A stretch of DNA of 34,560 bases from CAZWEZ01 sp964632795 (GTDB taxonomy: Bacteria; Pseudomonadota; Alphaproteobacteria; Rhodospirillales; 2-02-FULL-58-16): positions 1 through 34,560 of the forward strand of contig CAZWEZ010000033.1 of NCBI GenBank assembly GCA_964632795.1. Direction: 5' to 3'. The position numbers and the translations under genes were made by a program. A model generated the notes under the pieces. The model made no database searches and had not been told where the DNA came from. It worked only from the letters and a program-made list of their open reading frames with translations. Of this stretch, positions 1-7,259 are shown in pieces; within the stretch, counting starts at the first letter, position 1, and the number at the start of each line of letters is the position of its first letter.

Positions 1-378
1 ACCGCGGCCATGATAGAGCGCCTCCAGGACCTGATGACCGCCGGCCTCGGCCCCTCGCGGAGCCAATCCGGGATCGCCGGGGCGCTTGAGCGGATCCGGG
101 GGATGGCCGGCGAGATGCCGCCGCCGCCGCTCGGCCGGATGGAGCCGGGCGACGCCCGGATCGCCGAATGGCTCGATCTCCGCAACATGCTGACCGCCGC
201 CGAGGCCGTCGCCGTCCCCGCCCTCCAGCGCCGGGAGAGCCGCGGCGCCCACCAGCGCGAGGATTTCCCGGAGAGCGACCGGGCGTGGCTGGTCAACCAG
301 CTGGTGAGCCGTCCCGGGCCTGAGGGGCTGATCGAGGTCCACCGCCGGCCCGCCGACGGCACCCTGGAGGGGGCGTAG
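1..378 (+). CDS. C-terminal part of a succinate dehydrogenase/fumarate reductase-type flavoprotein (5' end outside window)
   Basis: The frame is open from the first base, so the start lies upstream. About 125 C-terminal residues are visible. The segment RRESRGAHQREDFPE is the hallmark of the C-terminal domain of the FAD-dependent SdhA/FrdA/NadB superfamily, where the arginines and the His lie near the flavin and dicarboxylate site. The next gene starts 2 bp after the stop and encodes a 2Fe-2S protein, the usual electron partner, so this is probably a two-subunit dehydrogenase or reductase. The substrate cannot be told from the fragment. L-aspartate oxidase is less likely because of that partner. 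Confidence 0.75.
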   Translation, partial: TAAMIERLQDLMTAGLGPSRSQSGIAGALERIRGMAGEMPPPPLGRMEPGDARIAEWLDLRNMLTAAEAVAVPALQRRESRGAHQREDFPESDRAWLVNQLVSRPGPEGLIEVHRRPADGTLEGA

Positions 379-380
379 CG

Positions 381-740
381 GTGGCCAAGCGACGGCGCAC
401 GGCGCGCCTGACGGTGCTGCGCGGCGGGGCCGACGGGAAATCCTGCCGGCAGACCTTCGAGGTCCCCTTCGAGCCGGGCCAGTCGCTGCTCGACGGGCTG
501 CGCTGGGTCCGCGTCCATCTCGATCCGTCGCTGACCTTCCGCTTTTCCTGCACCAACGCCAACGCCTGCAAGGAGTGCCTGATCCTCATCGACGGCGTCC
601 CCGCCTACGCCTGCACGACCCGTCTGCGGCCGGGCGAGATGGTGCTGTCGCCGCTCGCCAACAAGCCGCTGATCCGCGACCTCTTTACCGACCTCGCGTC
701 GCCGGCCGAGAGGCTGACCGGGACATGTCCCCATGAATGA
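381..740 (+). CDS. 2Fe-2S ferredoxin-fold subunit (SdhB/FrdB N-terminal domain only), possibly truncated
   Basis: Starts at GTG 2 bp after the flavoprotein stop, implying translational coupling. The 119 residues match the N-terminal 2Fe-2S domain of succinate dehydrogenase/fumarate reductase iron-sulfur subunits. Cluster cysteines are C57, C63, C66 and C78, with one extra residue in the first gap compared with the usual CxxxxCxxC. The segment ending PLIRDLFTDL is the normal end of that domain. The helical C-terminal domain carrying the 4Fe-4S and 3Fe-4S clusters is absent; a typical subunit has about 230-260 residues. The last five codons lie inside repeat A, so the gene may have been cut by whatever brought in the repeat. 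A natural stand-alone 2Fe-2S subunit is the alternative. Confidence 0.7.
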   Translation: MAKRRRTARLTVLRGGADGKSCRQTFEVPFEPGQSLLDGLRWVRVHLDPSLTFRFSCTNANACKECLILIDGVPAYACTTRLRPGEMVLSPLANKPLIRDLFTDLASPAERLTGTCPHE

Positions 741-832
741 CATCGCAATCGGATGTCGGCTTGCCTCACCGATGTCCGCTAACTGCTCGAAAACAAACCC
801 CAGGCGGGGTTTTCGTTACTTCCGGGTGTAGC
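724..832 (+). repeat. Repeat A, copy 1 (left boundary of the GNAT island)
   Basis: A 109-bp sequence that aligns without gaps to 3888-3996, with 14 differences (about 87% identity). It begins exactly where the preceding coding sequence ends. It contains AAACCCC-AGGC-GGGGTTT followed by TCGTT, which could act as an intrinsic terminator; the same pairing is weak in the second copy. Both copies can be read as a 32-codon frame, but most differences change the residue, so it is probably not coding. From memory it resembles short repeats scattered between genes in alphaproteobacteria; that was not checked. Confidence 0.8.
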
Positions 833-901
833 CAGGAGCTGATTCAAACCAAAGTTTCTTCAGACGTGCATCTAGGCCGGCGGCTTCTTTTCGAAATCCT
901 C

Positions 902-1444
902 TCACGAAAGAGAATATAAAACACAGGACTCACCGTAGGCAGTGACCATTTTCGTGAATGAAAACCCGAGACGCTCCATCAACTTGCGAGAGGGAGAGTT
1001 TCTGGGGCTCGTGATCGCGATCAGCTTCGGGACTCCTAAATCACTAAATCCATAATTGACGACTGCCGTGGCCGCTTCAATAGCCAAGCCACGACCATGA
1101 AAGTCCGGCCTCAATCCCCAGCCTACTTCCAGACCCTCCGGGGGCTGGATACTCGAAATATTGTCAATTACGAAACCGCAAAACCCAATCAACTCAACGT
1201 TTTCAGAAAGTTTCGGGGCGCGGGTTAAAACAGCCCAAAAACCAAAGCCCGAATTTTTCCAGCTCTCGATCGAGTGGGTTACATAAAAACCTGCATGACC
1301 AAGCAAGTCTTCCGGAAGTCCAGGTATCGCCCAGAGGTCCCACATTGTTTCCTTATCAGCAAGTACAAGCGAAAAGGCATCGATGTCGTCGGGCAAAAAA
1401 CCTCGTAAGGTCAGACGTTCGGTCTCGAGAACGGGCACTTCCAT
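902..1444 (-). CDS. GNAT-family N-acetyltransferase (RimJ/RimL-like)
   Basis: 180 residues. It opens with ETERLTLRGFLPDDIDAF, the typical start of RimJ/RimL-type acetyltransferases that act on protein N-termini or small amines with acetyl-CoA. Next comes the beta-4/beta-5 region GLEVGWGLRPDFHGRGLAIE, in which RPDFHGRGLA is the pyrophosphate-binding Q/RxxGxG/A motif. Near the end, NSPSRKLMERLGF is the usual C-terminal family motif. The ATG at 1444 was chosen because AAGGAA lies 7 bases upstream; the frame stays open further upstream but does not look coding there. G+C is clearly lower (near 50%) than in the flanking genes, and the gene sits alone between repeats A and B, which suggests transfer. 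The substrate is unknown. Confidence 0.88.
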   Translation of the reverse strand: MEVPVLETERLTLRGFLPDDIDAFSLVLADKETMWDLWAIPGLPEDLLGHAGFYVTHSIESWKNSGFGFWAVLTRAPKLSENVELIGFCGFVIDNISSIQPPEGLEVGWGLRPDFHGRGLAIEAATAVVNYGFSDLGVPKLIAITSPRNSPSRKLMERLGFSFTKMVTAYGESCVLYSLS

Positions 1445-1539
1445 AAGCCGTTCCTTTGTTTGAAGACAGCAAAGTAACACCGTTGTAGACCAATCTGAAC
1501 GGTTTCCCCAGCTATCAACTTCCGCCTTGGGCCATAACC

Positions 1540-1616
1540 GGCACTCCGGGACGGGGGCTCCAACGGTCTTCCATGTGGCCGTAAGCGGACCCTCGGTTTT
1601 TATGGGTACACACCCT
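1540..1616 (+). repeat. Repeat B, copy 1 (right boundary of the GNAT island)
   Basis: The segment 1550-1616 aligns without gaps to 5653-5719 with 7 differences in 67 bases. Weaker similarity with one gap extends about 10 bases to the left. The conserved core includes GGCCGTAAGCGGACCCTCGG and ends in ACACCCT. It finishes at the stop codon of the Sel1 gene read from the right. It is unrelated to repeat A, yet both flank each low-GC island in the same order. Confidence 0.78.
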
Positions 1617-2313
1617 AATCCCGGAAGATGACCCGTTTGATCCCGATGACGACGAACAAGGCGATCTGCCAACCCAGGAACGACAGGATTCCGGCGATCA
1701 ACCCGTAATAATGACCGCTGTCCAAATCCATCAGGGCGCCGATTTCCGGGATCGCTTCGACGACCACCCAGACGACCAGGTTGCCGGGCAGGAAAACCCA
1801 ATCGATCCACCCCCACGGGGATGCCCGGTTCCACGTCCGGGCCGGCTCCTTCGACCGCCACTCCCGGGCCCGCCGCCGGGCCTCTTCGATCCCGGCGGGG
1901 GTCATCCTCCCGGCGATGTCGTCGACCAGCCTTTTTGCGATGTCGCTTCCCCTCGCCGCCGCCAGGGTGAACCACATGTGGGCCTGGACGACGTCGCGGG
2001 GAATGGCCGATCCGTTCCGGTAGATGACGCCGAGCCTCCATTGGGCCTCGACGTTTCCCTGCGCGGCGGCCCGGCGGTACCATCCGAAGGCCTCGCCATG
2101 GTCCACGGGCGTGCCCTGGCCGAGCGTGTACATGAGGCCGAGAAGGCTCTGGGCGCCGGCGTCGCCCTGCTCGGCGAGGGGTCCGAGCTCGCCTAACGCC
2201 GTCGCGTAATCGCCACCCGCGTAAGCCTCTTCGGCTTCCTCCCACCCCGCCCATGCCGGCGCGCCAAGGCACAGCGCCAGGCCGATCGACACCGCGGCGA
2301 CGGATCTCCTCAT
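1615..2313 (-). CDS. Exported Sel1-repeat protein with C-terminal membrane segments
   Basis: 232 residues. The N-terminus MRRSVAAVSIGLALCLGAPAWAG is a signal peptide. Residues about 24-140 hold Sel1-like (TPR-type) repeats, for example AQSLLGLMYTLGQGTPVDHG, FGWYRRAAAQGNVEAQWRLG and AHMWFTLAAARG. Such repeats mediate protein-protein contacts in the periplasm or at the envelope. The last 60 residues contain two hydrophobic stretches (around VFLPGNLVVWVVVEAIPEIG and GILSFLGWQIALFVVIGI), so the protein is probably anchored to the inner membrane. Its stop codon touches repeat B. It is divergent from the membrane-protein gene at 2431. The partner is unknown. Confidence 0.82.
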   Translation of the reverse strand: MRRSVAAVSIGLALCLGAPAWAGWEEAEEAYAGGDYATALGELGPLAEQGDAGAQSLLGLMYTLGQGTPVDHGEAFGWYRRAAAQGNVEAQWRLGVIYRNGSAIPRDVVQAHMWFTLAAARGSDIAKRLVDDIAGRMTPAGIEEARRRAREWRSKEPARTWNRASPWGWIDWVFLPGNLVVWVVVEAIPEIGALMDLDSGHYYGLIAGILSFLGWQIALFVVIGIKRVIFRD

Positions 2314-2430
2314 GGCCCGAGTATGAGCGCCGAGAGCGACACCGCGCAACGGATTTGGCGGCCGCTGCCCCGTCGTGCAATAAAGGCCGGGAACCGTGCC
2401 CGCGAATACGAGTCGTGAAGGATCGGAACC

Positions 2431-3885
2431 ATGGCGAATACGGCGGCCCGTGCCCGATACGCCGCCGCCCGCCTGCCGCTCCTCGCCGCACTCGCGATCG
2501 GTGCGGGCGGCGAAGCCCAGGCTCACACCGGCCAGCGCGCCTTCATCATGCTCCTGCCCACCGACCTCTATATCGCCGGGGGGGCGGCGGTGGTGGCGCT
2601 GTCGTTCGTGGTGATGGCGCTGATTCCGGTCGCCGGCCTGCGGGCGATCGAGGGCGCCCGCTGGCGCCTCGGCGGCTGGCCCCGATGGCGCCCGCTCGGG
2701 CCGAGTCTGATCACCCTCGCCCTCGCCCTGTCCCTGGTCATCGCCGGCTACGCCGGGAGCCGCGACCCGCTGGCCAATCCGCTTCCCCTGGTGGTGTGGA
2801 CCGTGTGGTGGGTCGGCCTCACCTTCCTTCACGCCCTGTTGGGAGACCTGTGGGCATGGCTCAACCCATGGCGCGGGCTCTACCGCCTGTTGACCGCGAT
2901 CCCGGGACTCGGCGGCTGGCGGCGGCGGCCGCCGCTGGACTATCCGCCGTGGCTGGGCTATTGGCCGGCGGTTTTGTTGTTCTTCGCCTTCGCCTGGTTC
3001 GAGCTGATCCACCCGGCGCCGTTCGACCCCGAGCGGCTGGCCGACGCGATCGTCGTGTACGTGGTGGCGACGATGGCCGGGATGCTCCTTTTCGGGGAGC
3101 CCGCCTGGCTCCGTCACGGCGAGGCTTTCTCGGTCTTCTTTCGGATCGTTTCCTGGCTCTCGCCCTTCGATCCCGGGGGTGAGTCCCCCGAGGGCCGGCC
3201 GACGCTTTCGGTGATGCTGCCCGGGATCAGGCTGCTGAAGGTCGGCGCGCTGCCCGCCAGCGGGGTGGCCTTCGTCCTGCTGGTGCTCGCCTCGGTGTCC
3301 TTCGACGGCTTGTCGCGGACCTTCTGGTGGCTCGGCCTGGTGGGGGCGAATCCACTCGAGTACCCGGGCCGGACGGACCTCGTCGGGGTCAACACGCTGG
3401 GCCTCCTCGGGGTGTTCTTGGCGCTGGTCTCGGTCTACTCGGCCGCCGTCCTGCTGGGGGGCGCCCTGGCCGGGTCCGGGCGCCGCGCCGGCGAAAGCCT
3501 GGGGCGGTTCGTGGTCGCGATCATCCCCATCGCCTTCGGCTACCACTTCGCGCATTATCTGCCCGCCTTCCTGGTCGACGTCCAATACGCCCTGCGCGCC
3601 CTGTCCGATCCGTTGGCGCTGGGCTGGGACCTGTTCGGCACCGGCGATCTGGCGGTCATCGCGTCGTTCCTCGCCGATTACCGGTCGGTAGAGGTGATCT
3701 GGAACCTTCAGGTGGCCGGCATCGTCGGCGCCCACGTGGTCGCCGTCGCCATCTCCCATTTCCTGGCCCTGCGCGACGGAGCGGATCTACGCCGGGCCAT
3801 GCGCAGCCAGACCCCGATGACGATCCTCATGATCGCCTACACGATGTTCGGCCTATGGCTTCTCGCCACCCCGGCGGTCGGCTAG
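2431..3885 (+). CDS. Polytopic inner-membrane protein, about 11 TM segments
   Basis: 484 residues. An N-terminal hydrophobic signal ends near GEAQAHTGQ, followed by about eleven predicted membrane helices spread along the whole protein. The start is supported by AAGGA 10 bases before the ATG. The stretch after the signal (AHTGQRAFIMLLPTDLYIAG) and the LWAWLNPWRGLYRL motif recall a family often annotated 'fenitrothion hydrolase' or hypothetical membrane protein. That is recollection, and enzymatic function in the family is doubtful. Aromatic and histidine residues in membrane segments (GYHFAHYLPAFL, GAHVVAVAISHFLAL) could bind a metal or cofactor. Repeat A copy 2 starts 2 bases after the stop. 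Confidence 0.75.
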   Translation: MANTAARARYAAARLPLLAALAIGAGGEAQAHTGQRAFIMLLPTDLYIAGGAAVVALSFVVMALIPVAGLRAIEGARWRLGGWPRWRPLGPSLITLALALSLVIAGYAGSRDPLANPLPLVVWTVWWVGLTFLHALLGDLWAWLNPWRGLYRLLTAIPGLGGWRRRPPLDYPPWLGYWPAVLLFFAFAWFELIHPAPFDPERLADAIVVYVVATMAGMLLFGEPAWLRHGEAFSVFFRIVSWLSPFDPGGESPEGRPTLSVMLPGIRLLKVGALPASGVAFVLLVLASVSFDGLSRTFWWLGLVGANPLEYPGRTDLVGVNTLGLLGVFLALVSVYSAAVLLGGALAGSGRRAGESLGRFVVAIIPIAFGYHFAHYLPAFLVDVQYALRALSDPLALGWDLFGTGDLAVIASFLADYRSVEVIWNLQVAGIVGAHVVAVAISHFLALRDGADLRRAMRSQTPMTILMIAYTMFGLWLLATPAVG

Positions 3886-3887
3886 GT

Positions 3888-3996
3888 CATGTCCCCATGA
3901 ACGACATCGAAATCAGATGTCGGCTTGCCTCACCGATGTCCTCTGAATGCTTGAAAGCAGACCTCAGGCGGAGTTTCCGTTACTTCTGGGTATAGC
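3888..3996 (+). repeat. Repeat A, copy 2 (left boundary of the SnoaL/methyltransferase island)
   Basis: Gapless match to 724-832 over 109 bp, about 87% identity. It starts 2 bases after the stop codon of the upstream plus-strand gene, mirroring copy 1. The terminator-like hairpin of copy 1 is degraded here, since CCTC opposite GGAG pairs poorly. It is followed within 50 bp by the 3' end of a minus-strand gene. Confidence 0.8.
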
Positions 3997-4041
3997 TAAC
4001 AGCGGACGTTCGGAATCCTAGCCGCCTTCGCTTTGCCACTC

Positions 4042-4473
4042 TCAGTTCGTGTTCCAAATATCGCGATGGAGTTGCCAGGTGTGGCCTATGCGCTTCCAGA
4101 TCACGATGTACTTTCCAGGAACTTTGGTCGGGCCGCTTTCACCGGGAACGCTGAGAATGAAAACACCGACCTCCCCGGCGATATTGCCCTTGGGATCGAC
4201 TTCGACGGCATGAATATCATCAAGTTTCAGACCGGAATCTATTGCGCCTTGCCAGAAGGTTTGAATGGCAGAACGGCCATCAACACGCTCCCCACCTGGT
4301 GGGAAAAGAGCGGCGTCTTCACTGTAGAAGCTGGCAACGGTTGCACCATCTCCGGCATTGAAGGCAGCCATAAACTTGACCATGGCTTCATCAATGTGTG
4401 TGCGGACCTCGCCAGCTACTGCTGCTGTCGGCAATAGAATTACGAATGCGAGAACAGATAATAATCTTTTCAC
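4042..4473 (-). CDS. Secreted SnoaL-like (DUF4440/SgcJ type) NTF2-fold protein
   Basis: 143 residues. MKRLLSVLAFVILLPTAAVA is a Sec signal peptide with AVAG cleavage, so the mature protein is periplasmic or extracellular. The rest is a single cone-shaped NTF2-like domain: FMAAFNAGDGATVASFYSED, then ALFPPGGERVDGR, and near the end a tryptophan-rich strand IVIWKRIGHTWQLHRDIWN. That order is standard for the DUF4440/SnoaL superfamily. Members are ligand-binding or isomerase-like, and the ligand here is not predictable. Translation starts at GTG with a strong AGGAGG 7 bases upstream. G+C is near 50%, unlike the backbone. It lies between repeats A and B with the methyltransferase gene on the same strand. 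Confidence 0.82.
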   Translation of the reverse strand: MKRLLSVLAFVILLPTAAVAGEVRTHIDEAMVKFMAAFNAGDGATVASFYSEDAALFPPGGERVDGRSAIQTFWQGAIDSGLKLDDIHAVEVDPKGNIAGEVGVFILSVPGESGPTKVPGKYIVIWKRIGHTWQLHRDIWNTN

Positions 4474-4809
4474 GTTTTCCTCCTGTGTTGCTGTACCCGA
4501 CCATCAACGGTCACAGTAATGTTCCCCCGCAGCCGATAACTCCCGCTACTATAGTCCTGTCCAAAGTATGACGCAACTTTGCACTGTGTGGTGTCGAAAA
4601 CATATGGGCCGATAGTTGAGATGATGCCTGCCTTGGTCATGAAGAGAACTTCTGACTGTTGCTGATCTCCGTTTGCTCGGGTTTGAAAGCGGGCCTACAT
4701 TCTCAAAATGTCTGGTTAACCCCTGAGAACAGTTGTTATCGGTTGATGGCAAGAACGTCGATTCATAACCATTTCCGGCCATTTGGAGGCAGCCACCACT
4801 GGTATCCCA
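4474..4809. other. 336-bp low-GC intergenic region; no gene supported
   Basis: Lies between the methyltransferase stop and the SnoaL-like start. Short open frames exist on both strands, but none has a ribosome site or a protein-like composition. It holds a possible minus-strand promoter (4548-4576) and the Shine-Dalgarno of the SnoaL-like gene. The G+C is close to 50%, which supports a foreign origin for this island. Confidence 0.5.
4548..4576 (-). promoter_or_regulatory. Candidate sigma70-type promoter for the SnoaL-like gene
   Basis: On the minus strand TTGCGT (4571-4576) and TATAGT (4548-4553) are separated by 17 bases, the ideal spacing. This would give a 5' leader of about 70 bases. It suggests that the SnoaL-like gene is transcribed independently of the methyltransferase gene upstream. 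Confidence 0.4.
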
Positions 4810-5589
4810 TCACTGTTTGCGGCCGCGGAAATGAAGCAGACAGAGTTCACCACTTTCAAGCACAGGGATGATGGCCTCCCAAGGTTCGATCAATTTAGCC
4901 AATCCTTCAATGCCGATGATGGCTTCGAACTTGGGGCGCTCCGGGCCTAGAAGGCGTGCCAGCTCCTCGTGCACGCACCCCAGGTACCAGCGACTGTTGC
5001 TGCCGAAGGTGACGTCGGTGAAGCCGGCATCCTCCAGCGCTCGGCGATAGCGCCGAGGCGAGGCCATGCCGAAACCGAGGTCCTCCTTCTCGATGTAGTA
5101 GGCCATCTCCGGGGAGGGGGCGTCGTCGTGGCCGATCAGCCAGTCGGAGGCGACGAACCAGCCGCCGCCTCGGAGCAGGCGAAAGGCATCGCGGGCGAGC
5201 GCCTCCTTGTCGGGGATATGCAAAATGGCGTCTTTGCTGAAGACGATATCCTGGCTGGCATCGGCCAGCGGCACGGGTCCCGGTTCGACCAGTCGGATGT
5301 CGATGCGCTCCTCCAAACCGGCCTCGGCAACGAACCGTCGGGCCCGGACGCAGACCGGCGCCTCGACGTCGATGCCGGTGACCTTGGCGGCGCCGTAGTC
5401 GCGCACCAGCGAGACCGTGATGCCACCGGCGCCACTGCCGATATCGACCACGGATTTGCCGGCAAGATGGATGCCGTCCAGCAGCAGAGCCACCTCCTCG
5501 GGACCGCCGGGCGACAGATATCCCTCGCCCCACAGCATTTCCAGAAAGGCGATGAACTGGTCGCTATAGTGGAGTTCTTCGTCAGCCAT
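4810..5589 (-). CDS. Class I SAM-dependent methyltransferase, phosphoethanolamine/sterol methyltransferase-like
   Basis: 259 residues. Motif I is VVDIGSGAGG (residues 47-56), followed by the acidic motif II GIDVEA and the motif IV region FSKDAILHIPDKEALARDAF, then LLRGGGWFVASDW. The opening WGEGYLSPGGPEEV resembles the start of phosphoethanolamine N-methyltransferases, in which a conserved SPGG segment caps the SAM site. The C-terminal half, with aromatic residues in ALEDAGFTDVTFGSNSRWYL, fits a small-molecule methyl acceptor. The acceptor itself cannot be assigned. The protein is complete, is backbone-like in G+C (about 62%) and lies next to repeat B copy 2. Confidence 0.8.
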   Translation of the reverse strand: MADEELHYSDQFIAFLEMLWGEGYLSPGGPEEVALLLDGIHLAGKSVVDIGSGAGGITVSLVRDYGAAKVTGIDVEAPVCVRARRFVAEAGLEERIDIRLVEPGPVPLADASQDIVFSKDAILHIPDKEALARDAFRLLRGGGWFVASDWLIGHDDAPSPEMAYYIEKEDLGFGMASPRRYRRALEDAGFTDVTFGSNSRWYLGCVHEELARLLGPERPKFEAIIGIEGLAKLIEPWEAIIPVLESGELCLLHFRGRKQ

Positions 5590-5640
5590 TCGATGGACAT
5601 CCCTGTAGTTTGGACTTGGATCATCTCATATTGCGAGCAC

Positions 5641-5719
5641 GCCGTCATCCGAGACGGGGGCGCAGGCGGTCTTCCATGGGGCCGTAAGCGGACCCTCGGT
5701 TTTTACGAGTACACACCCT
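5641..5719 (+). repeat. Repeat B, copy 2 (right boundary of the SnoaL/methyltransferase island)
   Basis: The segment 5653-5719 aligns gaplessly to 1550-1616, about 90% identity. Here it sits upstream of the transporter operon rather than at a gene end, between the methyltransferase start and the start at 5830. Confidence 0.78.
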
Positions 5720-5829
5720 GGGCGTCGCGCAAGGGGGTGCAAGATCGAGCCGTCTTGTCCCCCGGCAAATCGCCGTGGTATCGTTTCACGGTCGATAATC
5801 CCATCAACGACGATACGGGGGGCTGAATC

Positions 5830-7185
5830 ATGACCAGGAAGGACGATACGACGCACGAAGGCGGCGATGCCGTCTCGAGGATCTCCAGGCGGACCGCGAT
5901 CAAGGCCAGCGGAGCGCTGGCCGCGGCGGCCGTCGCCGGTGTGGCGGGCGGCGTCGTGCCGAGTCCGCTGACCCCGCGGGCGCTGGCCCAGACATCGGGG
6001 GCCGGCGGCAAGCCGATCCGGATCGGCTTCCAGGCCCACCGGACCGGCATCGGGGCGGCGTACGGCCGCTGGTACGAACGGACGACGGCGGCGGCGGTGA
6101 AGCTGATCAACGAAACCGGCGGCATCGCCGGGCGGCCGATCGAGTTGGTCGTCGAGGACGACGGCACCGACCCCAAGCGCGGCGCCGAAGTGGTCGAGAA
6201 ACTGGCCACCCACCACAATGTGGATATCATCTTCGGGACGCTGTTCTCTCACGTGGTGATGGGCTCGGCGCCGCGCGCCGGGGAGTTGAAGATCCCCTAC
6301 TTCGTGGTCAGCGAGGGCTACCATGTGGCCTCCGGAAAGCTCAACCGGTACGTATTCCAACCCGGGATCACAGACGTCCGCTCCCAGGTGACCGCCGTCT
6401 CGTCATGGATACTGGACAACCTGGGCAAGAACGTGACGATGATCTTCCCCGACTACGCGTTCGGCTACGATCACCGCGACTTCTTCGGGGCGGCGGTTCG
6501 CGAGCGCGGCGGAACGATCAAGGCGCTGTTGCCGATCCCGCCCACCGAATCCTCCTACACCAAGTACTTCCCGCGCATCCCCGCCGATACCGACGTCCTC
6601 TACCATGTCATGGTCGGCCCGGGGGTGCTCACCTTCGTCAAGGAGATGGGCGAGCACTTCGGCTCCAAGCGGCCCCAGATCTTCGGCTTCATCGACTCCC
6701 TGGAGGCCGTCGACATGGCCAGCCCGGGGCTGGACTACCTGGAGGGGACGTATTTCTGGGAGGCCTTCCCGCGCTACGCCGACGGATACCCGACGCGCCA
6801 CGCCGAGTTCTATCGCCAACACGTCGGGGTCAACGAAGAGGGGGCGAGCATCCAGGACCCGAAGGACGTCTCCACGTATTCGCACATGTACGGTTGCTGG
6901 GAGACCCTGTTCATCATCAAGCACGCGATCGAGCAGAGCGGCTATCGGGACCGCACCGCCAAGGACTACCGCGCCTTGATCGAGACCATGGAAAGCTTCC
7001 AATGGTTCAACGAAGGGAACGAGCATCCCCAGGGCCCCAAGAAGTTCGTCGGCAGAATCCACCAGAGCTTCGGCCAGCAGTTCATCTCCAAGGTCGTGAA
7101 CCGGAAACTCGAAGTCGTCCACCGGACGTCGATCGAGGATTCGCTTTACGAGCCCGAGGCGGACTACACCACCCAGGCCCTGTGA
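5830..7185 (+). CDS. ABC transporter periplasmic substrate-binding protein (LivJ/amide type I fold) with a Tat-like signal
   Basis: 451 residues. The N-terminal SRRTAIKASGALAAAAVAG followed by ALAQ resembles a twin-arginine signal, so the protein may be exported already folded. The mature part starts KPIRIGFQAHRTGIGAAYGR and continues with AAVKLINETGGIAGRPIELV and DDGTDPKRGAEVVEKL, the standard opening of periplasmic binding proteins for branched-chain amino acids, amides or urea. Permease and ATPase genes follow directly, making it the receptor of this transporter. The ligand is not predictable. A G-rich ribosome site precedes the ATG at 5830. Confidence 0.9.
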   Translation: MTRKDDTTHEGGDAVSRISRRTAIKASGALAAAAVAGVAGGVVPSPLTPRALAQTSGAGGKPIRIGFQAHRTGIGAAYGRWYERTTAAAVKLINETGGIAGRPIELVVEDDGTDPKRGAEVVEKLATHHNVDIIFGTLFSHVVMGSAPRAGELKIPYFVVSEGYHVASGKLNRYVFQPGITDVRSQVTAVSSWILDNLGKNVTMIFPDYAFGYDHRDFFGAAVRERGGTIKALLPIPPTESSYTKYFPRIPADTDVLYHVMVGPGVLTFVKEMGEHFGSKRPQIFGFIDSLEAVDMASPGLDYLEGTYFWEAFPRYADGYPTRHAEFYRQHVGVNEEGASIQDPKDVSTYSHMYGCWETLFIIKHAIEQSGYRDRTAKDYRALIETMESFQWFNEGNEHPQGPKKFVGRIHQSFGQQFISKVVNRKLEVVHRTSIEDSLYEPEADYTTQAL

Positions 7186-7259
7186 GTCGTCGAATCGCTT
7201 GTCGCCGGACTCGGGGCCGGTCCGGTGGGACGTAGCCGCTCGACCCGGCGCCGCGCGCC

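Noticed and set aside
724..1616. Repeats A and B as integron attC sites with cassettes
   Set aside because: A and B are different sequences, do not show the paired R'/R'' core sites at matched ends, the two islands are not adjacent, and no integron integrase is present.
1615..3759. 714-codon minus-strand frame covering the membrane-protein gene
   Set aside because: Only the 232-residue Sel1 part has protein-like features; the upstream part is the antisense of the high-GC gene at 2431.
731..3991. Repeat A copies both contain an open 32-codon frame (MNDI...), suggesting a small conserved peptide
   Set aside because: Most base differences between the copies change the amino acid and few are silent, the opposite of coding constraint; no ribosome site.
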